The position numbers and the translations under genes are program-made. Of a stretch of DNA of 64,000 nt, positions 30,389 through 39,925 are shown piece after piece. The stretch is from Alphaproteobacteria bacterium UBA4588 (GTDB lineage: Bacteria > Pseudomonadota > Alphaproteobacteria > Rhodobacterales > Rhodobacteraceae). Each line of letters begins with the position of its first letter. Within the stretch, counting starts at the first letter, position 1. The notes beneath the pieces were generated by a model. That model saw only the letters and a program-made list of their open reading frames with translations. It did not search any database and was not told the origin of the DNA. The stretch spans positions 146,631 through 210,630 of the forward strand of contig CAJJAW010000007.1 in the NCBI GenBank assembly GCA_905182195.1, written 5' to 3'.

Positions 30389-31696
30389 CTAGCCCTGCGC
30401 TGTTAGGTCAAAGTTTTCGCCAGGATAATACTTGGCAAGACGGATATCAGCTGTACGCGCATGGCCTTCCATGCCTTCCAACCTAGAGATCCGAGCGGTG
30501 GCAATGGCCACATCTTTCACTCCATCCCGAGTAGATCTTTGCCATGTTACCAACTTCATATATTTGTGCACCGACAGACCACCAGTGTATTTCGCCGAAC
30601 GCGAGGTAGGCAAACAATGGTTTGGCCCAGACGCTTTGTCACCATAAGCTACGGTCGTTTCTTCGCCCAAGAACAAAGACCCATAACAGCGCAACCGCTC
30701 CAACCACCAATCCAGATCATCTGCCTGAACGGTCAAATGTTCAGGTGCATATTCGTCTGACGTCGCTGCCATTTCTTCACGGTCATCACAGAGAATTACT
30801 TCGGCATAATCGCGCCAAGCGGCTTCGGCGTTGAGCCGGTTCAAATCAGGCAAATCGGCAATCAAATCAGGCACAATATCAAGCACCTTCTGCGCTAATT
30901 CTTTGTCGTCGGTGACCAACCAAACCGGAGAATTATACCCGTGCTCCGCCTGCCCCACCAAATCCGCCGCCACAATCTCAGCATCAGCTTTTCCATCTGC
31001 AATCACCAAACTATCTGTCGGTCCCGCAATCATATCAATACCAACGCGGCCGAACAGAATGCGCTTGGCTTCGGCGACGAACTGGTTGCCCGGACCCACA
31101 ATAATATCCGCTTCCGGCAGGCCAAACAGACCAAAGGTCATTGATGCCACGCCTTGCACTCCGCCCATGGCCAAGATTTTATCTGCGCCACATAAGTGAG
31201 CAGCATAGACAATAGCCGGAGCAATGCCTGTGTCTTTAGCGGGAGGTGAACAGGCTGTAATATGCTGACAACCGGCCACTTTTGCTGTGGTCACGGTCAT
31301 GATAGCGCTGGCGATATGGCTATAGCGACCACCAGGCACATAGCAGCCCGCCGCATTGCAGGGAATGCTCTTTTGGCCCGCAATCAGACCGGGAACAATT
31401 TCGGTTTCAAAATCTGCCACCGTACTACGCTGCGCTTCTGCGAAGCGTTTCACATTGGCATGAGCAAATTGAATATCTTGTTTCAGCTTTTCAGGCACCA
31501 AATCACAAGCCGCCTTAATTTCAGGATTGGTGAGGATCAAATTACCATCATAACCATCAAACTTCGCTGCAAATTTCAGTGCGGCCGCATCACCACCAGC
31601 TTCGATCTCATTGAGAATCTCCATGACAGTCGCGCGGACATCGTCACTCCCAGTTGAAGCGGTTTTTGAAGATTTCTTAAGATAAACCCGAGCCAT
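30389..31696 (-). CDS. hpsN: Sulfopropanediol 3-dehydrogenase HpsN-like (histidinol dehydrogenase family)
   Basis: HisD fold (CYVPGGRYSHIASAIMTVTTAKVAGCQHITACSPP, PGNQFVAEAKRILFGRVGIDMIAGPTDSLVIAD) but in a cluster with hpsO/P and comDE and no his genes nearby. Confidence 0.8.
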   Translation of the reverse strand: MARVYLKKSSKTASTGSDDVRATVMEILNEIEAGGDAAALKFAAKFDGYDGNLILTNPEIKAACDLVPEKLKQDIQFAHANVKRFAEAQRSTVADFETEIVPGLIAGQKSIPCNAAGCYVPGGRYSHIASAIMTVTTAKVAGCQHITACSPPAKDTGIAPAIVYAAHLCGADKILAMGGVQGVASMTFGLFGLPEADIIVGPGNQFVAEAKRILFGRVGIDMIAGPTDSLVIADGKADAEIVAADLVGQAEHGYNSPVWLVTDDKELAQKVLDIVPDLIADLPDLNRLNAEAAWRDYAEVILCDDREEMAATSDEYAPEHLTVQADDLDWWLERLRCYGSLFLGEETTVAYGDKASGPNHCLPTSRSAKYTGGLSVHKYMKLVTWQRSTRDGVKDVAIATARISRLEGMEGHARTADIRLAKYYPGENFDLTAQG

Positions 31697-31735
31697 TGCA
31701 AACATCCTTAGCATTTAATTGTATTTTGACTCATT

Positions 31736-31773
31736 ATGTAAGCGCTTGCATTGTTCTATGCAAGCGCTTACAT
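31736..31773. promoter_or_regulatory. Perfect 16-bp inverted repeat, candidate LacI-family operator pair between divergent hpsN and lacI
   Basis: ATGTAAGCGCTTGCAT-tgttct-ATGCAAGCGCTTACAT; the arms are exact reverse complements, each with an AAGCGCTT core typical of LacI-family operators. Confidence 0.85.
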
Positions 31774-31802
31774 TTACGTGAATCATTCGATGGGAACGCT
31801 AC

Positions 31803-32817
31803 ATGCGGGATAGAAACCGCCCAAGCTTAGAAGATGTTGCGGTCCTCGCTGGTGTTTCCACCGCATCCATCTCACGTTGCATCAACAATCCTAAAAAGGT
31901 TGCAGAGCCGACCCGCGTGCGCATTCTGCAGGCCATTGAAACCTTAGGCTATATGCCACATTTTGGCGGGCGGGCTTTAGCGCGCAACCGCACCAATACC
32001 ATCGGCGCCATCATCCCCACAATGGACAATGCCATGTTCGCCAGCGGCTTGCAGGCTTTTCAGGAAACCTTGAGCCAAGCAAACGTGACTTTACTGGTGG
32101 GAAGCTCAAACTATGACCCTGCACAGGAATTTGAACAGATCAGGTCTTTGCTTTTACAGGGTGCGGATGGTTTACTTCTGATCGGCCAAGCCCGGCCCAA
32201 AAAAACCCACGATTTTCTGGCTCAGCATTCAGTGCCACATGTTTTGGCTTGGTGCTTCCCAAAATCCATCGGGCCACCATGCTGTTGGGTTCGACAATCA
32301 AAAATCTGGACGCGCGATTGCTGAGCATGTGATTTCTTATGGTCATCGCAAACTTGGCGTCATTGCCGGACTGCGCGATGGTAACGATCGGGCGCAGGAT
32401 CGTATCCTCGGCATTCAGGACGCAATCAACGCGCATCCAAATATTCAATTACTGGGCCTGCAAGAATGCAAATATAGCTTTGAAGAGGCCGGCTCAGCGT
32501 TAGATGAGCTCTTATTGGGCCCCGTTCATCCAACCGCTATTATATGCGGAAGCGATGTCTTGGCAGTGGGCGCCATGCTGCGCGCCCGCGACTTAGGACT
32601 TCAGATTCCTGAAGATATATCCATCACAGGATTTGACGACATTAATCTCGCGCGGGTGACCACGCCGGGGCTGACCACTGTGCGGGTGCCCCAACACGAC
32701 ATGGGTCGCAAGGCCGCACATGTGTTGCTGGGCTTATTGGATGCAGATGCCCCACAGCCTCAATCCTATGAGTTGATGACAACGATCATTGACCGCGGGA
32801 CCCTAGCCCGAGTTTAA
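31803..32817 (+). CDS. LacI family transcriptional regulator, interrupted by a 1-nt frameshift at about 32261-32264
   Basis: ORF 31803..32324 has the HTH (SLEDVAVLAGVSTASISRCINNPKKVAEPTRVRILQAIETLGYMPH). ORF 32239..32817 has the rest (GHHAVGFDNQKSGRAIAEHVISYGHRKLGVIAG...). Removing one A from AAAA gives WCFPNPSGHHAVGFDN. Confidence 0.88.
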
Positions 32818-33575
32818 CAAAAGAGCACATCGCGCATCGTTTGGGCAGCATCAATCAAAATTTGTTTACGTGCGACAGCATCTTCGATCGTCAAGCGTTG
32901 CGCCGGTCCGTGAAACGCCAGTGACGCCGCATAGCGGCCGCGCTCATCCAAGATCGGTACAGCAATCGCGACCATCCCTTCGACAAATTCCTCTCGGTCA
33001 ATCGCGTAGCCCAACTTTGCCACCTGTTTCAGTTCCGCCAATAGCGACGTATCCGTGCACAAAGTATTGGGCGTCAAGGACTGGAGCCGCAGACTACGCA
33101 CCATGGCAAGGCGTGCTTTAGGCGATAGGCTCGCCAAAAATGTTTTGCCACTGGCGGTACAATGAAAGGGCACATGTGTCCCAACCGGCAATTGCACCCG
33201 GAATGGCCAATCCGTTTCAATACGGTCGATATAAATCATGCCGCCGCTGTCAGGGACCACAAAGTTGACCGTCTCGCCCACATCTTCGGCCACCCGTTGC
33301 ATCACCTGATGACGGGCAATATGGTCGCGCGATGAATGTAAAATTCCAGAGGCCATCAAGCGCGCCCGCCGGGTTGGTCGTAACTTTTTGCCGTCGGTCT
33401 CGCGGGCCAAAAACCCCTCTTGCTCAAGCTTTGTGCACAGCCGATGAATGGTTTGTTTCGGCAGGCCGATCTCATGATTGATTTCCGTGGGTGACAGCGG
33501 ACGGTCCGATTGCCCTATGACCTCGAGTATCAACAACGTGCGCAAATTAGTAGGAATTCGCTCTTCCATGGGCAT
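32814..33575 (-). CDS. IclR family transcriptional regulator
   Basis: RTLLILEVIGQSDRPLSPTEINHEIGLPKQTIHRLCTKLEQEGFLARE; C-terminal effector domain with HCTASGKTFLASL. Confidence 0.95.
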   Translation of the reverse strand: MPMEERIPTNLRTLLILEVIGQSDRPLSPTEINHEIGLPKQTIHRLCTKLEQEGFLARETDGKKLRPTRRARLMASGILHSSRDHIARHQVMQRVAEDVGETVNFVVPDSGGMIYIDRIETDWPFRVQLPVGTHVPFHCTASGKTFLASLSPKARLAMVRSLRLQSLTPNTLCTDTSLLAELKQVAKLGYAIDREEFVEGMVAIAVPILDERGRYAASLAFHGPAQRLTIEDAVARKQILIDAAQTMRDVLFC

Positions 33576-33704
33576 CTCACCTCAAACCAATTGTCAGCGG
33601 CAGCCGCTCGTTGCCGACGCAAAACTGTATTGCCGAATCTAATATTTCCTGCATTAGTAACACAAAAGATCAAAAACGGGAATTAAAGTCTCAATTTTTA
33701 ATAT

Positions 33705-35318
33705 ATGGGAGAGGAATTGGAATTTGACTTTGTCATAATTGGTGCCGGTTCGGCTGGTTGTGCTGTGGCCAACAGGCTTTCGGCTGATCCAAAATACACG
33801 GTTGCTTTGGTCGAAGCGGGCGGCAAAGACAGCAATCCGTGGATTCATATCCCAGTTGGCTATTTCAAAACCATGGACAACCCAAAGACAGATTGGCGGT
33901 ACCGCACTGAAAGCGACCCGGGCCTCAATGGGCGCGATATCCCTTGGCCGAGGGGTCGGGTCTTGGGTGGGTCCAGCTCTATCAATGGCCTTCTCTACGT
34001 CCGCGGCCAACCCGAAGATTTTACCCATTGGCGTCAACTTGGAAATACAGGCTGGGCCTGGGATGATGTGCTGCCCTACTTCAAACGCGCCGAGACCTGG
34101 AAAGGCGACGGCAAGATTGATCCGGTCCGAGGCACCAACGGCCCACTTTCAGTTTCCCCCACCCGGCTAAAGCGCGATATCGTCGACAAATGGATAGATG
34201 CAGCCGTTGCCGCAGGCTACAAACGCAATCCAGATTACAACGGTGCAGATCAAGAAGGGGTCAGCTATTTTCAACTGACCCTCGACAAAGGCCGTCGCTG
34301 TTCCAGCGCTGTGGCCTATCTAAAGCCTGCACGTGACCGCAAAAATCTCACCGTCATCACCCATGCGCAAGCTGAAAAGCTTTTGATCAAAGACGGTCGC
34401 ACCACTGGCGTGACTGTGAACATTAAAGGCACAAGCCAAGATATCATGGCGCGGCGCGAAGTTATTTTGAGCGCAGGGACTATCGGCTCGCCACAAATTT
34501 TGATGTTGTCAGGCATTGGGGCTGCGGATGACCTGAAACAACAAGGTATCACTGTGGTGCATAATTTGCCCGGTGTTGGCAAAAACCTTCAAGACCATCT
34601 GCAAGCCCGGCCCATATTCAAAACACACCTCTCGACCATCAACATCGAGACCAACAACCTTTTGAAACAAGGAATGATTGCGCTGCAATATGCACTGGCA
34701 CAAACCGGGCCTATGACCATGGCCGCAAGTCTGGGCACCGCATTTCTTAAAACAGATCCGACGCTAGACACGCCAGACATTCAGTTTCACATTCAACCGT
34801 TCAGCGCCTCTGCCCCGGCGGATGGGCCACATAAGTTTTCCGCTTTCACCGCCTCTGTTTTGCAGATGCGACCAGAAAGCACCGGGCATATCGCTCTAAA
34901 ATCCGCAGATTGGCGCGATCATCCTGCGATCCACCCAAACTATTTGGCAACCGAGCTGGACCAAAATACGATTGTCAAAGGCATTCAAATCGCACGAAAA
35001 ATTGCACAGTTTGAACCACTCAAGGCGAATATTATCGAGGAGTTTATCCCAGGCTTAGGCGTGGCATTCGATGATTATGACGCAACGCTCACATGGGCCC
35101 GCGACAACAGCGTTACGATTTACCACCCCACCGGCACCTGTAAGATGGGCCAAGATGATATGGCCGTTGTGGACGCGCGTTTGCGGGTGCACGGCATCAA
35201 AGGGCTGCGCGTGGCGGATTGCTCCATCATGCCCACTATCACCTCCGGTAACACCAATGCCCCTGCAATTATGATTGGTGAAAAATTGTCTGACATGGTT
35301 TTGGCGGATGCAAAATGA
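33705..35318 (+). CDS. GMC-family oxidoreductase (choline/alcohol dehydrogenase-like)
   Basis: [55 protein letters not shown]-terminal [10 protein letters not shown]. Confidence 0.94.
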   Translation: MGEELEFDFVIIGAGSAGCAVANRLSADPKYTVALVEAGGKDSNPWIHIPVGYFKTMDNPKTDWRYRTESDPGLNGRDIPWPRGRVLGGSSSINGLLYVRGQPEDFTHWRQLGNTGWAWDDVLPYFKRAETWKGDGKIDPVRGTNGPLSVSPTRLKRDIVDKWIDAAVAAGYKRNPDYNGADQEGVSYFQLTLDKGRRCSSAVAYLKPARDRKNLTVITHAQAEKLLIKDGRTTGVTVNIKGTSQDIMARREVILSAGTIGSPQILMLSGIGAADDLKQQGITVVHNLPGVGKNLQDHLQARPIFKTHLSTINIETNNLLKQGMIALQYALAQTGPMTMAASLGTAFLKTDPTLDTPDIQFHIQPFSASAPADGPHKFSAFTASVLQMRPESTGHIALKSADWRDHPAIHPNYLATELDQNTIVKGIQIARKIAQFEPLKANIIEEFIPGLGVAFDDYDATLTWARDNSVTIYHPTGTCKMGQDDMAVVDARLRVHGIKGLRVADCSIMPTITSGNTNAPAIMIGEKLSDMVLADAK

Positions 35319-35351
35319 ACCAAACTACAACACCCTTAAAGGATACGATGA

Positions 35352-36020
35352 ATGTTTGAGACAGTGATGGCATACGGGCAAATCGTGATTGCTGATTTGA
35401 TCCTCTCGGGGGACAATGCCTTGATCATCGGCATGGCCGCCGCAGGATTGGCGCCGGAGCTACGTAAAAAAGCTATTCTTTACGGCATGGTTATCGCCGC
35501 TGTCTTACGGATTGTCTTTGCAGTCGTCGCCACCACGCTTTTGGGCATCCCGGGCATATTGTTTATTGGCTCCGTGTTGCTCTTCTGGGTATGCTGGCGT
35601 CTGTTTCGAGAGATCCGCGAAGGCATAGACCGCGAGGCGCAGGCCGCGCTTGAGGCCGCAGGTGATTCCAGCCAAGGCGATACAAGCGCAAAGCATAAAA
35701 CCATGGCAACTGCTCTGATTTCAATCACAATCGCAGATGTTTCTATGTCGCTGGACAATGTGTTAGCTGTGGCCGCAATTGCCGATGGCGATCGTCAAAT
35801 CTTGATCTTTGGCCTTGGCTTGGCCATTTTACTTATGGCCTTCGCCGCAACCATTATCATGAAATTGTTAACAAAATATCCGTGGATATCATGGGTGGGT
35901 CTCATTGTGCTGCTCTATGTGGCTGGCGAAATGATGTATCGTGGTTTTTTTGATATTCACAGCGGTGTGGGTCCCTTGCTTGGCCTCGTAGACGGTTGGG
36001 AGATGAGCAAGAGCCATTAA
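35352..36020 (+). CDS. TerC family integral membrane protein
   Basis: MFETVMAYGQIVIADLILSGDNALIIGMAAAGLAPELRKKAILYG and ISITIADVSMSLDNVLAVAAIADGD. Confidence 0.92.
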   Translation: MFETVMAYGQIVIADLILSGDNALIIGMAAAGLAPELRKKAILYGMVIAAVLRIVFAVVATTLLGIPGILFIGSVLLFWVCWRLFREIREGIDREAQAALEAAGDSSQGDTSAKHKTMATALISITIADVSMSLDNVLAVAAIADGDRQILIFGLGLAILLMAFAATIIMKLLTKYPWISWVGLIVLLYVAGEMMYRGFFDIHSGVGPLLGLVDGWEMSKSH

Positions 36021-36137
36021 AAGAATTGGGATTTGGTGTAACGCGAGTGATGCCAATACTCTAAGATCCGTTGGTGTGCCTTCGGCCCGGGTCTAAAGTA
36101 CTACAAAGAAGGCACAAACTAAGGGAGGAAAACTTAA

Positions 36138-37244
36138 ATGTTTAACTTAAAAAATATAGCCAAAGGCGCAGCGATTTCTGCTGTTGCCTTTTCGGTTATT
36201 GCAACATCTGCAATGGCAGACAAAGTGTTGCGAATTCAATCAGTTTTGTCAGACAACGCAGATGAAGTTTTCATGTTGAAGGAATTCGGAAAAGACGTCG
36301 CAGCCCTAACAGGCGGTTCTTTGACCATCGAAGTTCTTCCAGCTGGTGCCATTGTTGGCGCACGCGACGTGATGGATGCCGTTGATGCAGGCCTCGTCGA
36401 AGGTGGGTTTGCTTGGACACACTACTGGGGTGGCAAACACGTAGCGGCTAACCTGTTCGGCGCACCAATCGCCGGCGCTGGTGTTGGCCTCGACAACATC
36501 GCATTCCTGTCATGGTTCCAATACGGTGGTGGCAAGGAACTGTATGACCGCCTTTGGGACGAAATGGGTGTGAACGTAAAAGGCTTCATGCTCCAGCCAG
36601 TTGGTCCAGAAGCTTTAGGTTGGTTTAGCGAGCCTATCAACTCAATGGACGACTTTCGTAAGTACCGTTTCCGGGCCCCTCCAGGCATGGTAGGCCAAGC
36701 GTATAAAGATATCGGTGTCGCTTCTGTTGCCATGGGTGGCGGGGATATTCTGCCAGCTTTGGAGAAAGGCACAATTGACGCAGCTGAGTGGTGCTGCCCG
36801 AAACCTGACATGGTATTCGGCTTCCAGAAAGTTCTAAAGCATTACTACCTTCAAGGTCTACACCAAGTGGTGGTTAACGCTGACATGTACGTCAACGGTG
36901 ACTTCTACGATGGTTTGTCAGTCACCGAAAAGAAAGCCTTGGAAGTCGCAGCTAATGCTTCCTTGTCCAAATCTATGTCCTACCGTATCTACGAAAATGG
37001 CAAGGCATTGCAGACTTTGGTGAATGATCACGGTGTGATTTTGCATGACACCCCAGCTGATTACTTTTCATCGTATATGTCAGCAGCAAAATCGCTTCTC
37101 GAAAAGAATGCAGCTGAAAACGAGTTCTTTGCTGAAGTATGGCAGTCCCAAAAAGACTTCGCTGACATCGCAGTTCCATTCTGGGCAGGATCTCAGGCAT
37201 CGAATGCCGCTTTGGGTAAAGCACACGCTGATACTTTGAAGTAA
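36138..37244 (+). CDS. dctP: TRAP transporter substrate-binding protein (DctP family)
   Basis: Signal peptide; VLRIQSVLSDNADEVFMLKEFGKDVAALTGGSLTIEVLPAGAIVGARDVMDAVDAG. Confidence 0.93.
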   Translation: MFNLKNIAKGAAISAVAFSVIATSAMADKVLRIQSVLSDNADEVFMLKEFGKDVAALTGGSLTIEVLPAGAIVGARDVMDAVDAGLVEGGFAWTHYWGGKHVAANLFGAPIAGAGVGLDNIAFLSWFQYGGGKELYDRLWDEMGVNVKGFMLQPVGPEALGWFSEPINSMDDFRKYRFRAPPGMVGQAYKDIGVASVAMGGGDILPALEKGTIDAAEWCCPKPDMVFGFQKVLKHYYLQGLHQVVVNADMYVNGDFYDGLSVTEKKALEVAANASLSKSMSYRIYENGKALQTLVNDHGVILHDTPADYFSSYMSAAKSLLEKNAAENEFFAEVWQSQKDFADIAVPFWAGSQASNAALGKAHADTLK

Positions 37245-37258
37245 GCACTAAACAATTA

Positions 37259-37295
37259 GTACGGGGTTTTTAGAAGCCCCGTACTTTCTTTTTTT
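37259..37295 (+). terminator. Rho-independent terminator/attenuator between TRAP SBP and permease genes
   Basis: GTACGGGG-TTTTTAGAAG-CCCCGTAC followed by TTTCTTTTTTT; perfect 8-bp stem. Confidence 0.88.
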
Positions 37296-37364
37296 AATAA
37301 GTGCCTAAAAACGTTTTAAAAAAAGACCCCAAAACATTAAGGGGCTACAATAAGGGAGATAGGG

Positions 37365-39840
37365 ATGGCGGCAGATGAAGTTGACCCAGCAAAGCTCGAG
37401 ATTACTGATGAGCTGATTGCTGAGCGGAATAACTTTACTCCAGGTGAAACACCAGAGGATATGACCGCATGGCAGCGCCCTATCACGGCAATAATCGATG
37501 TTGTAAACAATTGGGTTGGACGTTTGATCTGCCTATTAATTGTTCCATTAATCGGAGTTGTAGTGATTGAGGTTTTCTCACGAAATACTTTTTCCATTAT
37601 GGTAGATAATGGCTGGGGCGATTTAGCCCGCTCGTTGGGTCTTGGTCCAACAGTCTTCGCCTATGATATCAGCCGCATGATCGCGGGTGTCTTGTTTATG
37701 GCCGCTGCTGGATATGGATTAATGCGTGGAGTTCATATACGCGCAGATTTCTTATACCGAAACTGGTCGGATAAAACCCAAGCAACAGTTGACGCTTCAC
37801 TCTACTTGATATTTTTCTTGCCCTCAATGTTGCTGTTTACTTGGATTTCTACGAAGTTTTTCATGGTAGCCTATCTCACCGGTGAAACAGCATTCGATAG
37901 CACATGGTCGCCAGTTCTATGGCCCGCACGTATCGCTATGCCCATAGGTGGTGCATTGCTATTCTTGCAAGGTTTTCCTGAACTATTCCGCGCTTTTCAC
38001 AAAATGGGTAAGAAACGCGAAGGCACGTTCCTTTGGATTACCGCGGCCACACTTGTTTTGATCGCTCTGGAGATGTGGGTTCCAGGCGTTTTACCAATTT
38101 TTGAAGGTGTCTCAAGTTTATTTGAAAATGGCGGTATATTAGATGTGCCAAAACCTATAATTGGTTTGATCATGTTGGGCACCATGATCTTTGTGATTTT
38201 TATCGGCTTCCCAATATCATTTACATTAATTTTCTTGGCATTTGGCTTTGGTATTTGGGGGCTTAACTTCAAACTCACTGGCCTTCTGATGACTTTGAAT
38301 ACGAATTCAACCATGTTGAACGACCAGCTGATGGCCGTACCTTTGTTTATCTTGATGGGTATCGTCATGGAAGCTGCGGGCCTGATGGAGCGTTTGTTCT
38401 CCTCAATTCAAATGATCATGGCACGTGTACGTGGATCACTTTACATCGCAGTTTTAATCGTCTCAACAATCTTTGCAGCTGCGACCGGTATTGTGGGGGC
38501 GTCAGTTACCCTTCTAGGAATTATGGCTGGGGCTACTATGAGCCGCTCAGGCTATAATGTTAGGCTGTCTGCAGGAGCAATTACCGCCGGGGGGACGCTG
38601 GGTATCCTCATACCACCGTCCATAATGTTAATTGTGATGGGCCCTGTGCTTGATGTATCCACCCTAGACCTATTTCGCGGCGCGTTTGTGCCAGGTGCAC
38701 TACTCGCTTCATTGTACTTGATTTACACATTGGGCCGCTGTTGGCTAAATCCAGAGCTGGGACCTATCCTTTCAGAAGAAGATCAGCCAGAAACCTCAAA
38801 CAACTACCGCTTAGAAGTAATTCTAATATGTATCGGTGTTCTGGCAATTTGTAGGCTGTTTGGCCTAGCCCTTGGTGGTGCTTTTGGGTTCATCCCATTT
38901 GGCGGCCTGATTGTTTTGTTGGCAGCGCTACTTGTGAGTTATCGTGCCTACAAAAACCTAACCGTTCTACGCATCGTTACACCCTTGGTCATTGGTGTAC
39001 AGATCGTATACTCAATGTCAAAAATCATGGCACTGGATGGTGTAGAGTTTGGGCTTTTCTATCAAATTGCATGGCTAATTTTCCTTGCCTTCGGTGCCTA
39101 TAAGGCTGTTGGTTTGTATTCCGCCACCACGGCAGAAAACTTCCACTTCTCAGAATTGTGGAACGAGTTTTTTGCTGGGTTGATGCCTCCAACTATCCTA
39201 ATATCCTTCGCTTTGGGATCAATTCTTATGGGATTTGCAACACCAGCTGAAGCCGCAGCTATGGGTGCATTTGGATCGATCCTATTGTCCTTAGCTTACG
39301 GCAAGTTCAAGGTTGCAGGCTTTTTTGACAGCTTGGTTAAAGGTCTGGAGATCACAGTTTTAATTATGTTTTTGGTTGCAGCTTCCAACTTCTTCGGAGC
39401 GGAGTTCTCAATGCTTGGTACGCCAAAGATGATGACCGAAGTTCTTCTCGGGTTGGACATGTCGCCGTATATGATCTTAATTATAATCATGGCGTTGATC
39501 TTCGTACTTGGATGGCCACTGGAATGGGTGCCAATTGTGTTGATAGTTGTGCCAGTTTTACTGCCAACTGTCATGGCGCTGGATCTTCCCGGCTTCGCAA
39601 ACGATTACGACAAGATGGTTTGGTTTGGAATCCTGATTGCAGTTAATTTGCAAACAGCATGGCTCAGTCCACCTGTGGCATTGTCTGCCTACTTTCTGAA
39701 GGGCGTGGTACCCAATTGGGACCTCAAAGGACATCTACCTTGGCATGATGCAATTCATGGTTATACAATTGATTGGGCTAATACTCTTATTCTCCTTCCC
39801 ACAGTTAGTGTTATGGCTACCTCGGGTCATGGGAGGGTAA
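37365..39840 (+). CDS. Fused TRAP transporter permease (DctQM-like), with an apparent 1-nt frameshift at 39729-39730
   Basis: N-terminal DctQ-like and C-terminal DctM-like domains. Near the 3' end the +1 frame reads DIYLGMMQFMVIQLIGLILLFSFPQLVLWLPRVMGG* (stop 39838-39840), a typical TRAP permease C-terminus; the annotated frame gives GHLPWHDAIHGYTIDWANT... Confidence 0.9.
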
Positions 39841-39846
39841 TAATAA

Positions 39847-39877
39847 CAGAGGGGCGGCCAGATCGGCCGCCCCTCTG
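39847..39877. terminator. Strong GC hairpin, likely bidirectional terminator between convergent TRAP permease and mttB-like genes
   Basis: CAGAGGGGCGGCC-AGATC-GGCCGCCCCTCTG, perfect 13-bp stem, flanked by AT-rich sequence, 6 nt after the corrected permease stop. Confidence 0.75.
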
Positions 39878-39925
39878 AAAAAATTTATTAAAATTAAAAC
39901 TAAAAAACAATGGGCGAGGTCAACG

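Noticed and set aside
30389-31696. Histidinol dehydrogenase of histidine biosynthesis
   Set aside because: No his genes nearby; located with SDR, zinc-ADH and sulfopyruvate decarboxylase subunits as in DHPS clusters.
37839-38368. Minus-strand ORFs inside the TRAP permease (e.g. 37997..38368)
   Set aside because: Low-complexity hydrophilic mirror of membrane-protein codons; antisense artefact.
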